From: Candidatus Gottesmanbacteria bacterium
GTDB lineage: Bacteria > Patescibacteriota > Microgenomatia > UBA10105 > UBA927
NCBI GenBank assembly: GCA_026396845.1
Contig: JAPLWC010000017.1
Location: 1-9,699 of the forward strand
DNA: 9,699 nt
Direction: 5' to 3'
A program made the position numbers and the translations under genes. Positions 1 through 6,059 of the stretch are shown here, piece by piece. The notes beneath the pieces are model-generated. The model saw only the letters and a list, made by a program, of their open reading frames with translations. It ran no database searches and had not been told where the DNA came from. How positions within the stretch are numbered: position 1 is the stretch's first letter; each line of letters opens with the position of its first letter.

Positions 1-902
1 GCGGGTAAATTATAAACGCCCACGGCATGACAGAGTTTTTGTCCTTCCTCAAACATGATCCGTTCGATTTCTTTCTGCACCTGCTCAACAATTTCTTCAA
101 TGCGGCCCGGCTGCACGCGTCCGTCCCGCAGTAACCGCTCAAGAGTCACGCGGGCAATCTCACGGCGGACCGGATCAAAACAGGACAACCGTATGACGCC
201 TTCTTCATCCAAATCCACATCGACGCCCGTTGCTGTTTCAAAGGCGCGGATATTGCGGCCTTCTTTCCCGATGATGCGGCCTTTCATATCCTCGTCAGTT
301 AATTTGATGACGGATACTGTGTACTCTGCCACATAATCGGTTGCCCCGTGGCGCATGGCATCCACAAGGATATCTTTGGCTTTCGCATCCGCTTCTTCTT
401 TGGCGCGATCTGCCGATTCCCGTACCTCGCGGGCCAAATTTTCTTTCAACTGATCCCGCATGGCATCCATAATGACCGCACGCGCTTCATCACGCGTGAG
501 ATGTGCCACTTTTTCCAATTTATCTATATGTTCCTGTTTGAGTTTTTCGACATCCGCAACTTTTTTATCTGATTGTAATTCTAAATTTTTCAAACGCAGA
601 TCACGGTCTTCCAGTGCCCCTTCTTTCCGCTCAAGATCGATAAGCTTCCGCCTCGATTCTTCCTCGGCGTCCCTTCGTATTTTGAATACCTCGTCTTTGG
701 CTTCTACAATAAGTTCGCGGGCTTTTGCCTCGGCTATCTTGACCACTACTTCGTTATCCACGGAAATAACCGCGGCTTTGGGCTGAATAGGAGTCGGTTT
801 TAACGGCTGGGGTTGTTGTTTAATCTGGGGAGTTGCATGCGAAATTCCCCCTGCTTTTTTATTTTTTACCAACCCCGAAAGCGTTTTGAGTACATCAAAC
901 AT
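1..902 (-). CDS. rny: Ribonuclease Y, N-terminal part (cut by window edge)
   Basis: RNase Y is an endoribonuclease that starts mRNA turnover. The first 300 residues lie here; the gene runs off the left edge before the HD catalytic domain. A long, charged Lys/Glu/Arg-rich helical stretch (about residues 48-190, likely coiled coil) is followed by a KH RNA-binding domain whose signature GRIIGKEGRNIRA is at residues 208-220. The order coiled coil then KH is typical of the family. ATG at 902 is the first start after an in-frame stop at 951-953. No Shine-Dalgarno is visible before it. Unusually, the N-terminus (MFDVLKTLSGLVKNKKAGG, then a Pro/Gln-rich linker) has no hydrophobic segment, whereas well-studied RNase Y proteins begin with a membrane anchor. 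The protein may therefore be cytosolic. The identification is firm; the membrane statement depends on the start being correct. Confidence 0.93.
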   Translation of the reverse strand, partial: MFDVLKTLSGLVKNKKAGGISHATPQIKQQPQPLKPTPIQPKAAVISVDNEVVVKIAEAKARELIVEAKDEVFKIRRDAEEESRRKLIDLERKEGALEDRDLRLKNLELQSDKKVADVEKLKQEHIDKLEKVAHLTRDEARAVIMDAMRDQLKENLAREVRESADRAKEEADAKAKDILVDAMRHGATDYVAEYTVSVIKLTDEDMKGRIIGKEGRNIRAFETATGVDVDLDEEGVIRLSCFDPVRREIARVTLERLLRDGRVQPGRIEEIVEQVQKEIERIMFEEGQKLCHAVGVYNLP

Positions 903-996
903 ATGGTTATGAAGATTTATGGAAGAAGAAGTGCAGCAAAAACCCCGCGTTTACGCGATGGATTGAGTAGGAGCTACATGGAAAAATATAGAAGTT

Positions 997-1025
997 TGCA
1001 TAATCCTACAATAGTGCTGTTTCAA
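997..1025 (-). promoter_or_regulatory. Weak candidate promoter for rny
   Basis: In the 165-base gap between recX and rny, the minus strand has TTGAAA at 1025-1020, a 17-base spacer and TATGCA at 1002-997. The -35 is good and the -10 matches only three of six consensus positions. It would give a leader of about 90 bases before the rny ATG. The rest of the gap (903-1067) holds no ORF worth calling. Low confidence: AT-rich DNA gives such matches by chance. Confidence 0.2.
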
Positions 1026-1067
1026 TCTCCAAAAATCTACGTATTTACTCTCTGCATTGTACGCTAC

Positions 1068-1544
1068 TCACTCTCTTTCGTCAATGAGCTTTCGGACTAT
1101 TTCAAAGTCAAATCCCCGCCTGCCCAGGTAGTCATAGAGCTTCTTCTTACGCGCCAGAGGCGGTAATTTGGCCCATATAGGCATCTTCTTGGCAACCGCC
1201 TGCCTGGCAGCCTCCAGGAGGCTTACAGAGCCTCGTGAGGCTAGCGCCGTCGCTATTACGGCGTCGGGCACACCTTTTCCCCTAAGCTCCATTTGAATAT
1301 ACTGGTTTCCCTTGGGCTTAAACGTGGTCCTCTGATCCACCCACCACTCGGCAAACTTCTTATCATCCGCGTACCCCAACTCTTCCATTCGGGCTATAAC
1401 TTTAGCCAGCAACCCTGCTCCGGACACCTTCCATCGGGTAAGTTTTTTGTTCAGGAAGTCGGTAAGCTCTTTAACGCTACGTGGGCGGAATGACACATAC
1501 CTAATCGCGGCATTGACGAGAAGTTCATAATACGGATTATCCAT
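1068..1544 (-). CDS. recX: RecX family recombination regulator
   Basis: RecX proteins bind RecA filaments and usually limit RecA activity in recombination and SOS. This 158-residue all-helical protein shows the family pattern of tandem three-helix repeats: an early RPRSVKELTDFL block (residues 20-31), the conserved LGYADDKKFAEWWVDQR block, a KGNQYIQMELRGKGVP block, and a C-terminal KKLYDYLGRRGFDFE block. I chose ATG 1544 rather than the in-frame TTG at 1562: its ATGGATAA overlaps the stop of the upstream four-helix-bundle gene by eight bases, and an A/G-rich AGAAAG sits just upstream. Stop is TGA. The overlap suggests translational coupling to that gene. recX is often found beside or fused downstream of recA; here it is close to recA but on the opposite strand, so the two cannot share a transcript. 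Confidence 0.9.
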   Translation of the reverse strand: MDNPYYELLVNAAIRYVSFRPRSVKELTDFLNKKLTRWKVSGAGLLAKVIARMEELGYADDKKFAEWWVDQRTTFKPKGNQYIQMELRGKGVPDAVIATALASRGSVSLLEAARQAVAKKMPIWAKLPPLARKKKLYDYLGRRGFDFEIVRKLIDERE

Positions 1545-2076
1545 GGTTCTTTCTATATTCAATTCGCTTTGTATACATTTTTTCTGTCAATCCGCCCTCT
1601 TTTTCGTGTTTTTCTAAAAGAGAAGCTACGAGTCTTTTAAGTAAAAATCCATCCAGGTTGCAAAAAGTCAACAGCATATTGGCTGCCTCAATTGGAGAGT
1701 TGGGGAGTTTTGGGGTATTTAGGGATGTTGGGGTTACCCAAAATACCCTAAAAGCCCTAAATTCCCTAATCCTTGTATTGTTTTTGTCCCAAATCGGAAA
1801 ACTTCTCTGCCGCAAAAAATCCTGATAATCCTTTGTTAATTCCTCATTTGATCCGTAGGCAATTCCCGCTAATTTTATGTAACCTTTTAATGAGGGATTA
1901 GAATATCCTTCCGCCACATTTTGGCAATTTGATCTGGCCGCTTGGACCATTTGATCATGAGTTCTGGATTTTCTATCAATGTAATGGTCACAAAACTCAA
2001 CTGTTAAGTCTTGAATAACCTTACCCAGCATGTATGCTGATAAATATTCGTATCCGGGACGAGAATGGTTTTCCAT
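1537..2076 (-). CDS. Four-helix-bundle (S23-type) protein with suffix domain
   Basis: 179 residues resembling the four-helix-bundle family known from ORFs in 23S rRNA intervening sequences and from free-standing genes; the molecular function is not established. Residues 10-90 carry the bundle, with the hallmark NVAEGY at 53-58 and YGSNEEL at 74-80. Residues 129-176 (AANMLLTFCNLDGFLLKRL, then EKEGGLTEKMYTKRI) match my recollection of the four-helix-bundle suffix domain. Residues 101-128 join them with a low-complexity linker written by an inverted nonamer repeat in the DNA. ATG 2076 is chosen because the reading frame upstream is the tRNA-Pro gene; it lies four bases after the tRNA's discriminator base, leaving no room for a Shine-Dalgarno outside the tRNA. 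A sampled 60-base block is 35% G+C against 57% in recA, consistent with a different history. It overlaps recX by eight bases. Confidence 0.82.
   Translation of the reverse strand: MENHSRPGYEYLSAYMLGKVIQDLTVEFCDHYIDRKSRTHDQMVQAARSNCQNVAEGYSNPSLKGYIKLAGIAYGSNEELTKDYQDFLRQRSFPIWDKNNTRIREFRAFRVFWVTPTSLNTPKLPNSPIEAANMLLTFCNLDGFLLKRLVASLLEKHEKEGGLTEKMYTKRIEYRKNHG
1703..1766. repeat. Imperfect inverted repeat of about nine-base units inside the four-helix-bundle gene
   Basis: On the minus strand, 1766-1737 is a run of AGGG/TGGG units spaced nine bases apart (AGGGAATTT, AGGGCTTTT, AGGGTATTT, TGGG). After the loop TAAC (1736-1733), 1732-1703 is a run of CCC units with similar spacing (CCCAACAT, CCCTAAATA, CCCCAAAAC). 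The arms are imperfectly complementary over about 30 positions; by hand I count roughly 21-22 pairs, including the innermost TTGGG/CCCAA. The repeat stays in frame because its unit is a multiple of three, and encodes the linker at residues 101-128 of the protein. Confidence 0.75.
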
Positions 2077-2080
2077 TGAG

Positions 2081-2154
2081 TCGGGGTGGGCAGACTTGAA
2101 CTGCCAACCGCTCGCACCCCATGCGAGTGCGCTAGCCAATTGCGCCACACCCCG
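2081..2154 (-). tRNA. tRNA-Pro (anticodon GGG)
   Basis: A complete 74-base cloverleaf folds without mismatches: acceptor CGGGGTG with CACCCCG, D stem GCGC/GCGC with loop AATTGGCTA, anticodon stem CTCGC/GCGAG with loop ATGGGGT, five-base variable region CGGTT, and T stem GGCAG/CTGCC with loop TTCAAGT. The anticodon GGG is at 2120-2118 and reads CCC/CCU proline codons. G37 after the anticodon and the A73 discriminator fit tRNA-Pro. I place C1-G72 as the first pair. The 3' CCA is not encoded (A73 is followed by CTCA), so it must be added by a nucleotidyltransferase. Four bases after A73 the ATG of the four-helix-bundle gene begins, so the two are probably transcribed together. Confidence 0.95.
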
Positions 2155-2170
2155 TCGATTGATTGCTTGT

Positions 2171-2179
2171 ATTCTATCA
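2171..2179 (-). promoter_or_regulatory. Candidate extended -10 promoter for tRNA-Pro group
   Basis: TGATAGAAT on the minus strand (2179-2171) matches an extended -10 element (TGn followed by TAGAAT, five of six to TATAAT). It lies 16 bases before the tRNA 5' end, which would leave a short leader removed by RNase P. No good -35 is present at the usual spacing, which extended -10 promoters can tolerate. The recA promoter on the other strand must share this 51-base gap, but I see no convincing match for it. Confidence 0.4.
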
Positions 2180-2205
2180 TCTTTTATGTAAAAATGGGGG
2201 GCACT

Positions 2206-3240
2206 ATGCCAGTCGATGCAAAACTTCAAGCCGTAAAACTTGCGATGGAACAGATTGAGAAACAGTACGGGAAGGGTTCCATCATGAAACTCGGGGAAAA
2301 ATCCGCGCACATGGCGATTGATGTGATCCCCACCGGAATATTGCCGCTTGATTTAGCATTAGGTGTCGGAGGACTTCCGAGAGGAAGAGTTACAGAAATC
2401 TACGGGCCGGAAGCGTCCGGAAAAACAACGGTGTGTCTGTCCGCGATTGCGGAAGCACAAAAAGCAGGCGGCACCGCAGCATTTATCGATGCCGAACATG
2501 CACTGGACCCGCAATGGGCGGAGATACTGGGCGTCAAACTTGACGATCTTCTCATTTCCCAACCGGATACCGGCGAACAGGCATTGGAGATTGCGGAAAC
2601 ACTTATCCGTAGTGGCGGCGTCGATATTATCGTCATCGATTCTGTCGCGGCTTTGGTGCCGCGGGCTGAAATCGAAGGAGAAATGGGCGACAGTATGATG
2701 GGAGTACACGCACGGCTTATGTCACAGGCCCTAAGGAAACTTACTGCCGTCATTTCCAGATCCAAAGCGGTCATCATATTTACCAATCAACTGCGCCAGA
2801 AAATCGGCGTTATGTTCGGCAACCCCGAAACGACGACCGGCGGCATGGCGCTTAAATTTTATTCCAGTATCCGCATGGATTCACGAAAAATTGAAAGCCT
2901 GAAAGACGGCGATAAAATCATCGGCAGCAGGCACCGCGTGCGCGTGGTAAAAAACAAAGTCTCTCCGCCGTTTAGGTTTGCCGAATTTGATGTCATGCAT
3001 GACGGAGTATCCCGGGAAGGCGGACTCATCGACGTGGGACTGGAATTTAATATTCTCACCAAATCCGGCGCGTTCCTCAAATACGGCCAGCAAATGCTCG
3101 GCCAGGGACGCGAAGCGGCAAAACTGTATCTCAAAGAAAATCCCAAAGTAGTGAAGGAAATCACCGACGCCATCTGGAAAGTGGTGAAAGAAGGCCGTGC
3201 CGCCTCCAAAGTCGCCATGGGAGTGGAAGAAGAAGAATAA
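2206..3240 (+). CDS. recA: Recombinase RecA
   Basis: RecA forms ATP-dependent filaments on single-stranded DNA and carries out strand exchange; in SOS-competent bacteria it also triggers LexA cleavage. The 344-residue protein is of normal length. The Walker A motif GPEASGKT is at residues 67-74, the Walker B strand DIIVIDS at 140-146, the TNQLRQKIG stretch at 193-201, and the DNA-binding loop 2 region ([11 protein letters not shown]) at about 203-213. A short acidic tail (EEEE) ends the protein. ATG 2206 is chosen because [19 protein letters not shown] aligns with usual RecA N-termini; an in-frame ATG at 2194 would add only MGGT. A G-run just before 2206 is the only ribosome-binding candidate. 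It is the sole plus-strand gene and its stop is three bases from the stop of the convergent acetyltransferase gene. No LexA box of either the CTG-N10-CAG or GAAC-N4-GTTC type is visible upstream. Confidence 0.98.
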   Translation: MPVDAKLQAVKLAMEQIEKQYGKGSIMKLGEKSAHMAIDVIPTGILPLDLALGVGGLPRGRVTEIYGPEASGKTTVCLSAIAEAQKAGGTAAFIDAEHALDPQWAEILGVKLDDLLISQPDTGEQALEIAETLIRSGGVDIIVIDSVAALVPRAEIEGEMGDSMMGVHARLMSQALRKLTAVISRSKAVIIFTNQLRQKIGVMFGNPETTTGGMALKFYSSIRMDSRKIESLKDGDKIIGSRHRVRVVKNKVSPPFRFAEFDVMHDGVSREGGLIDVGLEFNILTKSGAFLKYGQQMLGQGREAAKLYLKENPKVVKEITDAIWKVVKEGRAASKVAMGVEEEE

Positions 3241-3243
3241 AAT

Positions 3244-3717
3244 TTATTTTAGACGGAGATAATAATCACCAAGTCCGTTATTCGATGCAATAAATCCTCT
3301 CTGTTCTAGCATTTTATCAACTATCCCCATCGCATTAATTCCTACAGTTGCTACAATAGTTTGTGAACCCATACGGCGAGCCTCTTCTATAAGTTTATCA
3401 AACATTTTTCCGGCAAGTCCTCTTTTTCTGTGACTTTCATCAATATAGGCCGCTGAAAGATCGATCTCATTACTATTACCAAGTGCTGTAAGTAAAGCAA
3501 ATCCTATTACTTGATTTCGAGAGTCTGGAATGTCTTTATCAAGTAAAAGCACCAGTGTTTTGTATTCAGAAATACGTGCAGTTAAATTTTCCATTGGCTC
3601 ATCAGAAGAGTCAAGAGTCGCATAAAATTTTTTTCCTAACTCATTCATCTTTTCAGAATAAGGCGCAATTGTAGACTGGGTTGGGTCTTGAATAAGCAAA
3701 TATTCACACGATTCCAT
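3244..3717 (-). CDS. GNAT family N-acetyltransferase, substrate unknown
   Basis: 157 residues with a GNAT fold pattern. Such enzymes move an acetyl group from acetyl-CoA to an amine on a protein, antibiotic or metabolite. The acetyl-CoA-binding motif A is visible: strand EIDLSAAYID, then R97-x-x-G100-x-A102 at the start of the following helix. The C-terminal half has the typical strand and helix (TIVATVGINAMGIVDKMLEQ) ending in RGF at 140-142 and a YY pair at 152-153. I do not recognise the subfamily; it is not an evident RimI, which modifies ribosomal protein S18. The start is eight bases after the rpsI stop, with GAGGG three bases before the ATG, so it looks like the last gene of the ribosomal operon. 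Two sampled 60-base blocks are 37% G+C, lower than rpsI or recA, hinting at a later addition. Confidence 0.82.
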   Translation of the reverse strand: MESCEYLLIQDPTQSTIAPYSEKMNELGKKFYATLDSSDEPMENLTARISEYKTLVLLLDKDIPDSRNQVIGFALLTALGNSNEIDLSAAYIDESHRKRGLAGKMFDKLIEEARRMGSQTIVATVGINAMGIVDKMLEQRGFIASNNGLGDYYLRLK

Positions 3718-3720
3718 AAA

Positions 3721-3727
3721 CCCTCTT
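3721..3727 (-). promoter_or_regulatory. Ribosome binding site of the GNAT gene, overlapping the rpsI stop
   Basis: The minus strand reads TAAGAGGGTTTATG: the last two bases of the rpsI stop TAA lead straight into GAGGG, three bases before the GNAT ATG at 3717. The site is a clear Shine-Dalgarno, though slightly close to the start, in an operon where many genes have none. It supports this start and suggests re-initiation after rpsI. Confidence 0.6.
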
Positions 3728-4217
3728 ATCGTTTCGGAGATTGTTTGCGCGCTCTTGCCTTCCCGGCGAAACCTGCTTTGCGGCGCTGCTTGGCTCTGGG
3801 ATCACGCATGAGGAATCCGCGTTTCTTCAAAATCGGCCGGAATTTTTCCAGATCTACTTTAATCAGTGCGCGGGATAACGCATGGATGGTCGCTCCCAGT
3901 TGTCCCGTGAGTCCACCGCCCGTTGTCGTCACGGATACGGCAAACCGACTCATCGTATTAGTCGTCCGAAACGGTTCCTGATACCTTTTCTTAAATACTT
4001 CACCGGGAAAAAATTTCTCGACAGGCAACCCGTTGACGATCATGCCGCCTTTTTCCACAGGCTTACCGCTAATAGTTATTGCTGCATCTTTGACCACATA
4101 CAGACGGGCTCTGGCGCTGGCAGTTTTCCTTCTGCCCACTGCTTCGTAATACGAAACTTTATCAACTTTAGCTACTTCTTCCTTAACTTCTTTCTCTTTT
4201 GTTGGTTTATCTGCCAT
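3726..4217 (-). CDS. rpsI: 30S ribosomal protein S9
   Basis: S9 is a small-subunit head protein whose C-terminal tail reaches the P-site tRNA. The family core starts at about residue 22 (YYEAVGRRKTASARARL), continues through FTTT-like RTTNTMSRFAVSVTTTGGGLTGQ, and ends in the invariant KQSPKR-type tail (residues 158-163), here RARKQSPKR. The 163-residue protein is longer than the usual 130 or so because of an N-terminal Lys/Glu-rich extension of about 21 residues (MADKPTKEKEVKEEVAKVDK). Pairing with rplM is the standard arrangement. The start lies five bases after the rplM stop, with only A/T bases around it and no Shine-Dalgarno. Confidence 0.97.
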   Translation of the reverse strand: MADKPTKEKEVKEEVAKVDKVSYYEAVGRRKTASARARLYVVKDAAITISGKPVEKGGMIVNGLPVEKFFPGEVFKKRYQEPFRTTNTMSRFAVSVTTTGGGLTGQLGATIHALSRALIKVDLEKFRPILKKRGFLMRDPRAKQRRKAGFAGKARARKQSPKR

Positions 4218-4222
4218 AAAAT

Positions 4223-4639
4223 TTATTTACTAAATTTATCTTTATACGGGTGATCTGCTTCCGGAAAAATATAAAGACGGGTCACGAGTCTGTCACGGAG
4301 TTTATTTTTGGGCAACATTCCCCATACCGCATGGCGGATAGGTTCCGTCGGTTTTTCCTGACGCACTTGCCACAATGCCTTTTGTTTGAGCCCGCCCGGG
4401 TAGCCGGAATAATTGCCGTAAAGTTTTTGCTTGTTCTTACGTCCCGTGACAATGAAGTGCGCGGCATTCACGACAACGACATTATCGCCGCAATCCAAAT
4501 TGCGGACGTAATTCTTTTTGCCTTTTCCGATGAGCTTTTGCGCAATCTCCGTGGCGGCCCGGCCTAACACCTTGCCTTTAACGTCAATGATCTGCCAGTT
4601 ATGTTCAATCTCCGATATTTTTGTTGCCGGTGTGTTCAT
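4223..4639 (-). CDS. rplM: 50S ribosomal protein L13
   Basis: L13 is an early-assembly large-subunit protein. The 138-residue sequence shows the family blocks WQIIDVKGKVLGRAATEIA, CGDNVVVVNAAHFIVTG (about residues 50-66), and the basic RHAVWGMLPKNKLRDR near residues 102-117. It precedes rpsI, its usual partner. The start ATG lies three bases after the rplQ stop in the sequence TAACCTATG, the same junction seen between rpoA and rplQ, and has no Shine-Dalgarno. Joining rplM-rpsI directly to the alpha operon (rpsM-rpsK-rpsD-rpoA-rplQ) also occurs in Gram-positive bacteria. Confidence 0.97.
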   Translation of the reverse strand: MNTPATKISEIEHNWQIIDVKGKVLGRAATEIAQKLIGKGKKNYVRNLDCGDNVVVVNAAHFIVTGRKNKQKLYGNYSGYPGGLKQKALWQVRQEKPTEPIRHAVWGMLPKNKLRDRLVTRLYIFPEADHPYKDKFSK

Positions 4640-4642
4640 AGG

Positions 4643-5122
4643 TTACTTACGTGTCTTAGGTTTCCTAGGTGTCTTCATTTTCTTTGCTGAAATTTCTTTT
4701 TTTACTTCTTTCTTGACCGGTGGTTTGACAACCTCCACTTTCACCCGTTCCCGACTGCCGGCAGACACGGCGTCGACTAACTGAAATAATACTTCTTCCG
4801 TCGAGTCACCCCGGCGTTTTCCCAGATGGATGATCCTCGTAAAACCGCTGCCACGCGTGGCAAACCGGGTCTTGGCATCCGCAAGAAGTGCATTCTCAAT
4901 ATCTTTGCTGGCAAGAACTTTCTCAATTTGATTACGGCTTGCACGTGACCCTTTTTTTGCTTTGGTAATAAGCTTCTCAATCATCGGCTGGGCGGCTTTT
5001 GCTTTGGGCAAAGTCGTCTTAATTGTGCCGTGGATTAATAAATCCCGCACGAGCCCCTGCAGGAGCCGTCTGCGTTCGTTTTTCGTCCTCGAAAATTTTC
5101 GTCCGAATACAGAATGTCGCAT
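4643..5122 (-). CDS. rplQ: 50S ribosomal protein L17
   Basis: L17 lies near the exit of the peptide tunnel on the large subunit. The N-terminus MRHSVFGRKFSRTKNERRRL and the following LLQGLVRDLLIHGTIKTT are characteristic, and the core ends near residue 126 after the RIIHLGKRRGD and LFQLVD blocks. At 159 residues it is longer than the common 115-130 owing to a Lys/Pro-rich C-terminal tail of about 30 residues (KPPVKKEVKKE and after), probably disordered and RNA-contacting. The start is three bases after the rpoA stop (TAACCTATG). No Shine-Dalgarno is at proper spacing; a GGGAG lies too far upstream. Confidence 0.97.
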   Translation of the reverse strand: MRHSVFGRKFSRTKNERRRLLQGLVRDLLIHGTIKTTLPKAKAAQPMIEKLITKAKKGSRASRNQIEKVLASKDIENALLADAKTRFATRGSGFTRIIHLGKRRGDSTEEVLFQLVDAVSAGSRERVKVEVVKPPVKKEVKKEISAKKMKTPRKPKTRK

Positions 5123-5125
5123 AGG

Positions 5126-6046
5126 TTATACCATTAACGCTACTCCCTTTTCCCGAAGTTTCTCTTCAACAACTGCCAAAGACTTCGTGCCGAGATTCTT
5201 TATCTTCATAAGTTCCGTTTTGGGTGTTCCTAATAGTTGCCCGATGGTCTCAATCCCGCCGTTCGCCAGTGCGTTGACAATGCGGGTCGGAATATCCAAT
5301 TCCTCGATGCGCATTTTGAGCACTTCATCCGAGACCGCAGGCGTCACGGCAACTGTTTCCGCCACTCCCTGGACTTTCGGTTCATAGACCTGCACGAAAT
5401 ATGAAACTAATATTTTAGCTGCAGATTTGAGGGCTTCAAGCGCACTCACCGTTGCGTCCGTCCAGATTTCGATCACAAGCCTGTCAAGGTTGGTCATACG
5501 GCCCACACGCGTGGCTTCCACACGATAATTCACGCGCGTCACCGGAGAAAAAAGCGCATCCACTGACATTACGCCGACTTCATCATAATGTTTTTCATCA
5601 GCTGATATGTACCCCATGCCACGTTCTGCGGTAAACGATACGTCGAGATTTGACTTTTTATCGGCCAAATGGGCAAGCACTATTTCTTTATTCACAATAG
5701 TGACACCGGCGGGAACTTCAATATCCGCCCCGGTCACTTCACCTGGTCCGGTTTTGGAAATAGTCAGATTAACCGCTTCATCGCCGTCAATGGTAAGACG
5801 TACTTTTTTAAGATTCATCAAAAATTCCACAACATCTTCCTTCATGCCCGGAAGCGTGGAAAACTGATGTTTGACGCCTTCAATTTTGGCCGTCACGATC
5901 GCGCTTCCCGGAAGAGAAGCGAGAAGAACACGGCGCAGACTGTTTCCCAATGTCTGACCATACCCCTGATCCAGAGGCTCCAGAATAAATTTCCCGTATC
6001 CTGGTTTATCAATTGCCGTTTCTATTTGAAAATTTGGGTCTACCAT
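5126..6046 (-). CDS. rpoA: RNA polymerase subunit alpha
   Basis: Alpha dimerises to nucleate RNA polymerase assembly, and its C-terminal domain contacts UP elements and activators. The 306-residue protein has both domains. The N-terminal domain carries the conserved QTLGNSLRRVLLAS at residues 31-44 and the dimer/beta-binding region to about residue 225. A short linker leads to the C-terminal domain (about 238-302) with its helix-hairpin-helix core. R255 and N258 (in IPTRIVNAL) and K288 (in NLGTKSL) occupy the places of the E. coli DNA-contacting R265, N268 and K298, so promoter contact looks intact. The start has the best Shine-Dalgarno of the operon. It sits in the standard rpsD-rpoA-rplQ order, 13 bases after rpsD. 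Confidence 0.99.
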   Translation of the reverse strand: MVDPNFQIETAIDKPGYGKFILEPLDQGYGQTLGNSLRRVLLASLPGSAIVTAKIEGVKHQFSTLPGMKEDVVEFLMNLKKVRLTIDGDEAVNLTISKTGPGEVTGADIEVPAGVTIVNKEIVLAHLADKKSNLDVSFTAERGMGYISADEKHYDEVGVMSVDALFSPVTRVNYRVEATRVGRMTNLDRLVIEIWTDATVSALEALKSAAKILVSYFVQVYEPKVQGVAETVAVTPAVSDEVLKMRIEELDIPTRIVNALANGGIETIGQLLGTPKTELMKIKNLGTKSLAVVEEKLREKGVALMV

Positions 6047-6051
6047 ATTTT

Positions 6052-6057
6052 CTCCTT
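6052..6057 (-). promoter_or_regulatory. Strong Shine-Dalgarno of rpoA
   Basis: AAGGAG on the minus strand, five bases before the rpoA ATG at 6046. It directly follows the rpsD TAG stop. It stands out because most neighbouring starts in this operon have no such element, and it shows that this lineage's ribosomes probably keep a working anti-Shine-Dalgarno. Confidence 0.75.
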
Positions 6058-6059
6058 TC

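Noticed and set aside
935..960. Rho-independent terminator after recX (CGCG-TAAA-CGCG followed by GGGTTTTT on the minus strand)
   Set aside because: The stem is only four or five pairs, is separated from the T run by extra G bases and lies far from the recX stop and close to the rny start; too weak to call.
1537..2154. A 23S rRNA intervening sequence or an integrated element using tRNA-Pro as attachment site
   Set aside because: No 23S rRNA sequence flanks the four-helix-bundle gene, no integrase is present, and I found no second copy of the tRNA 3' end downstream.
2155..2205. LexA/SOS operator upstream of recA
   Set aside because: Neither the CTG-N10-CAG nor the GAAC-N4-GTTC type of box is present in the gap.
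2077..2310. N-terminal extension of the four-helix-bundle reading frame up to 2310
   Set aside because: This stretch translates the tRNA-Pro gene and the antisense of the recA start; the family-like sequence begins at the ATG at 2076.
2359..3218. Long antisense and alternative-frame open frames across recA
   Set aside because: They are shadows of the conserved recA coding frame, with no recognisable domain and no start signals.
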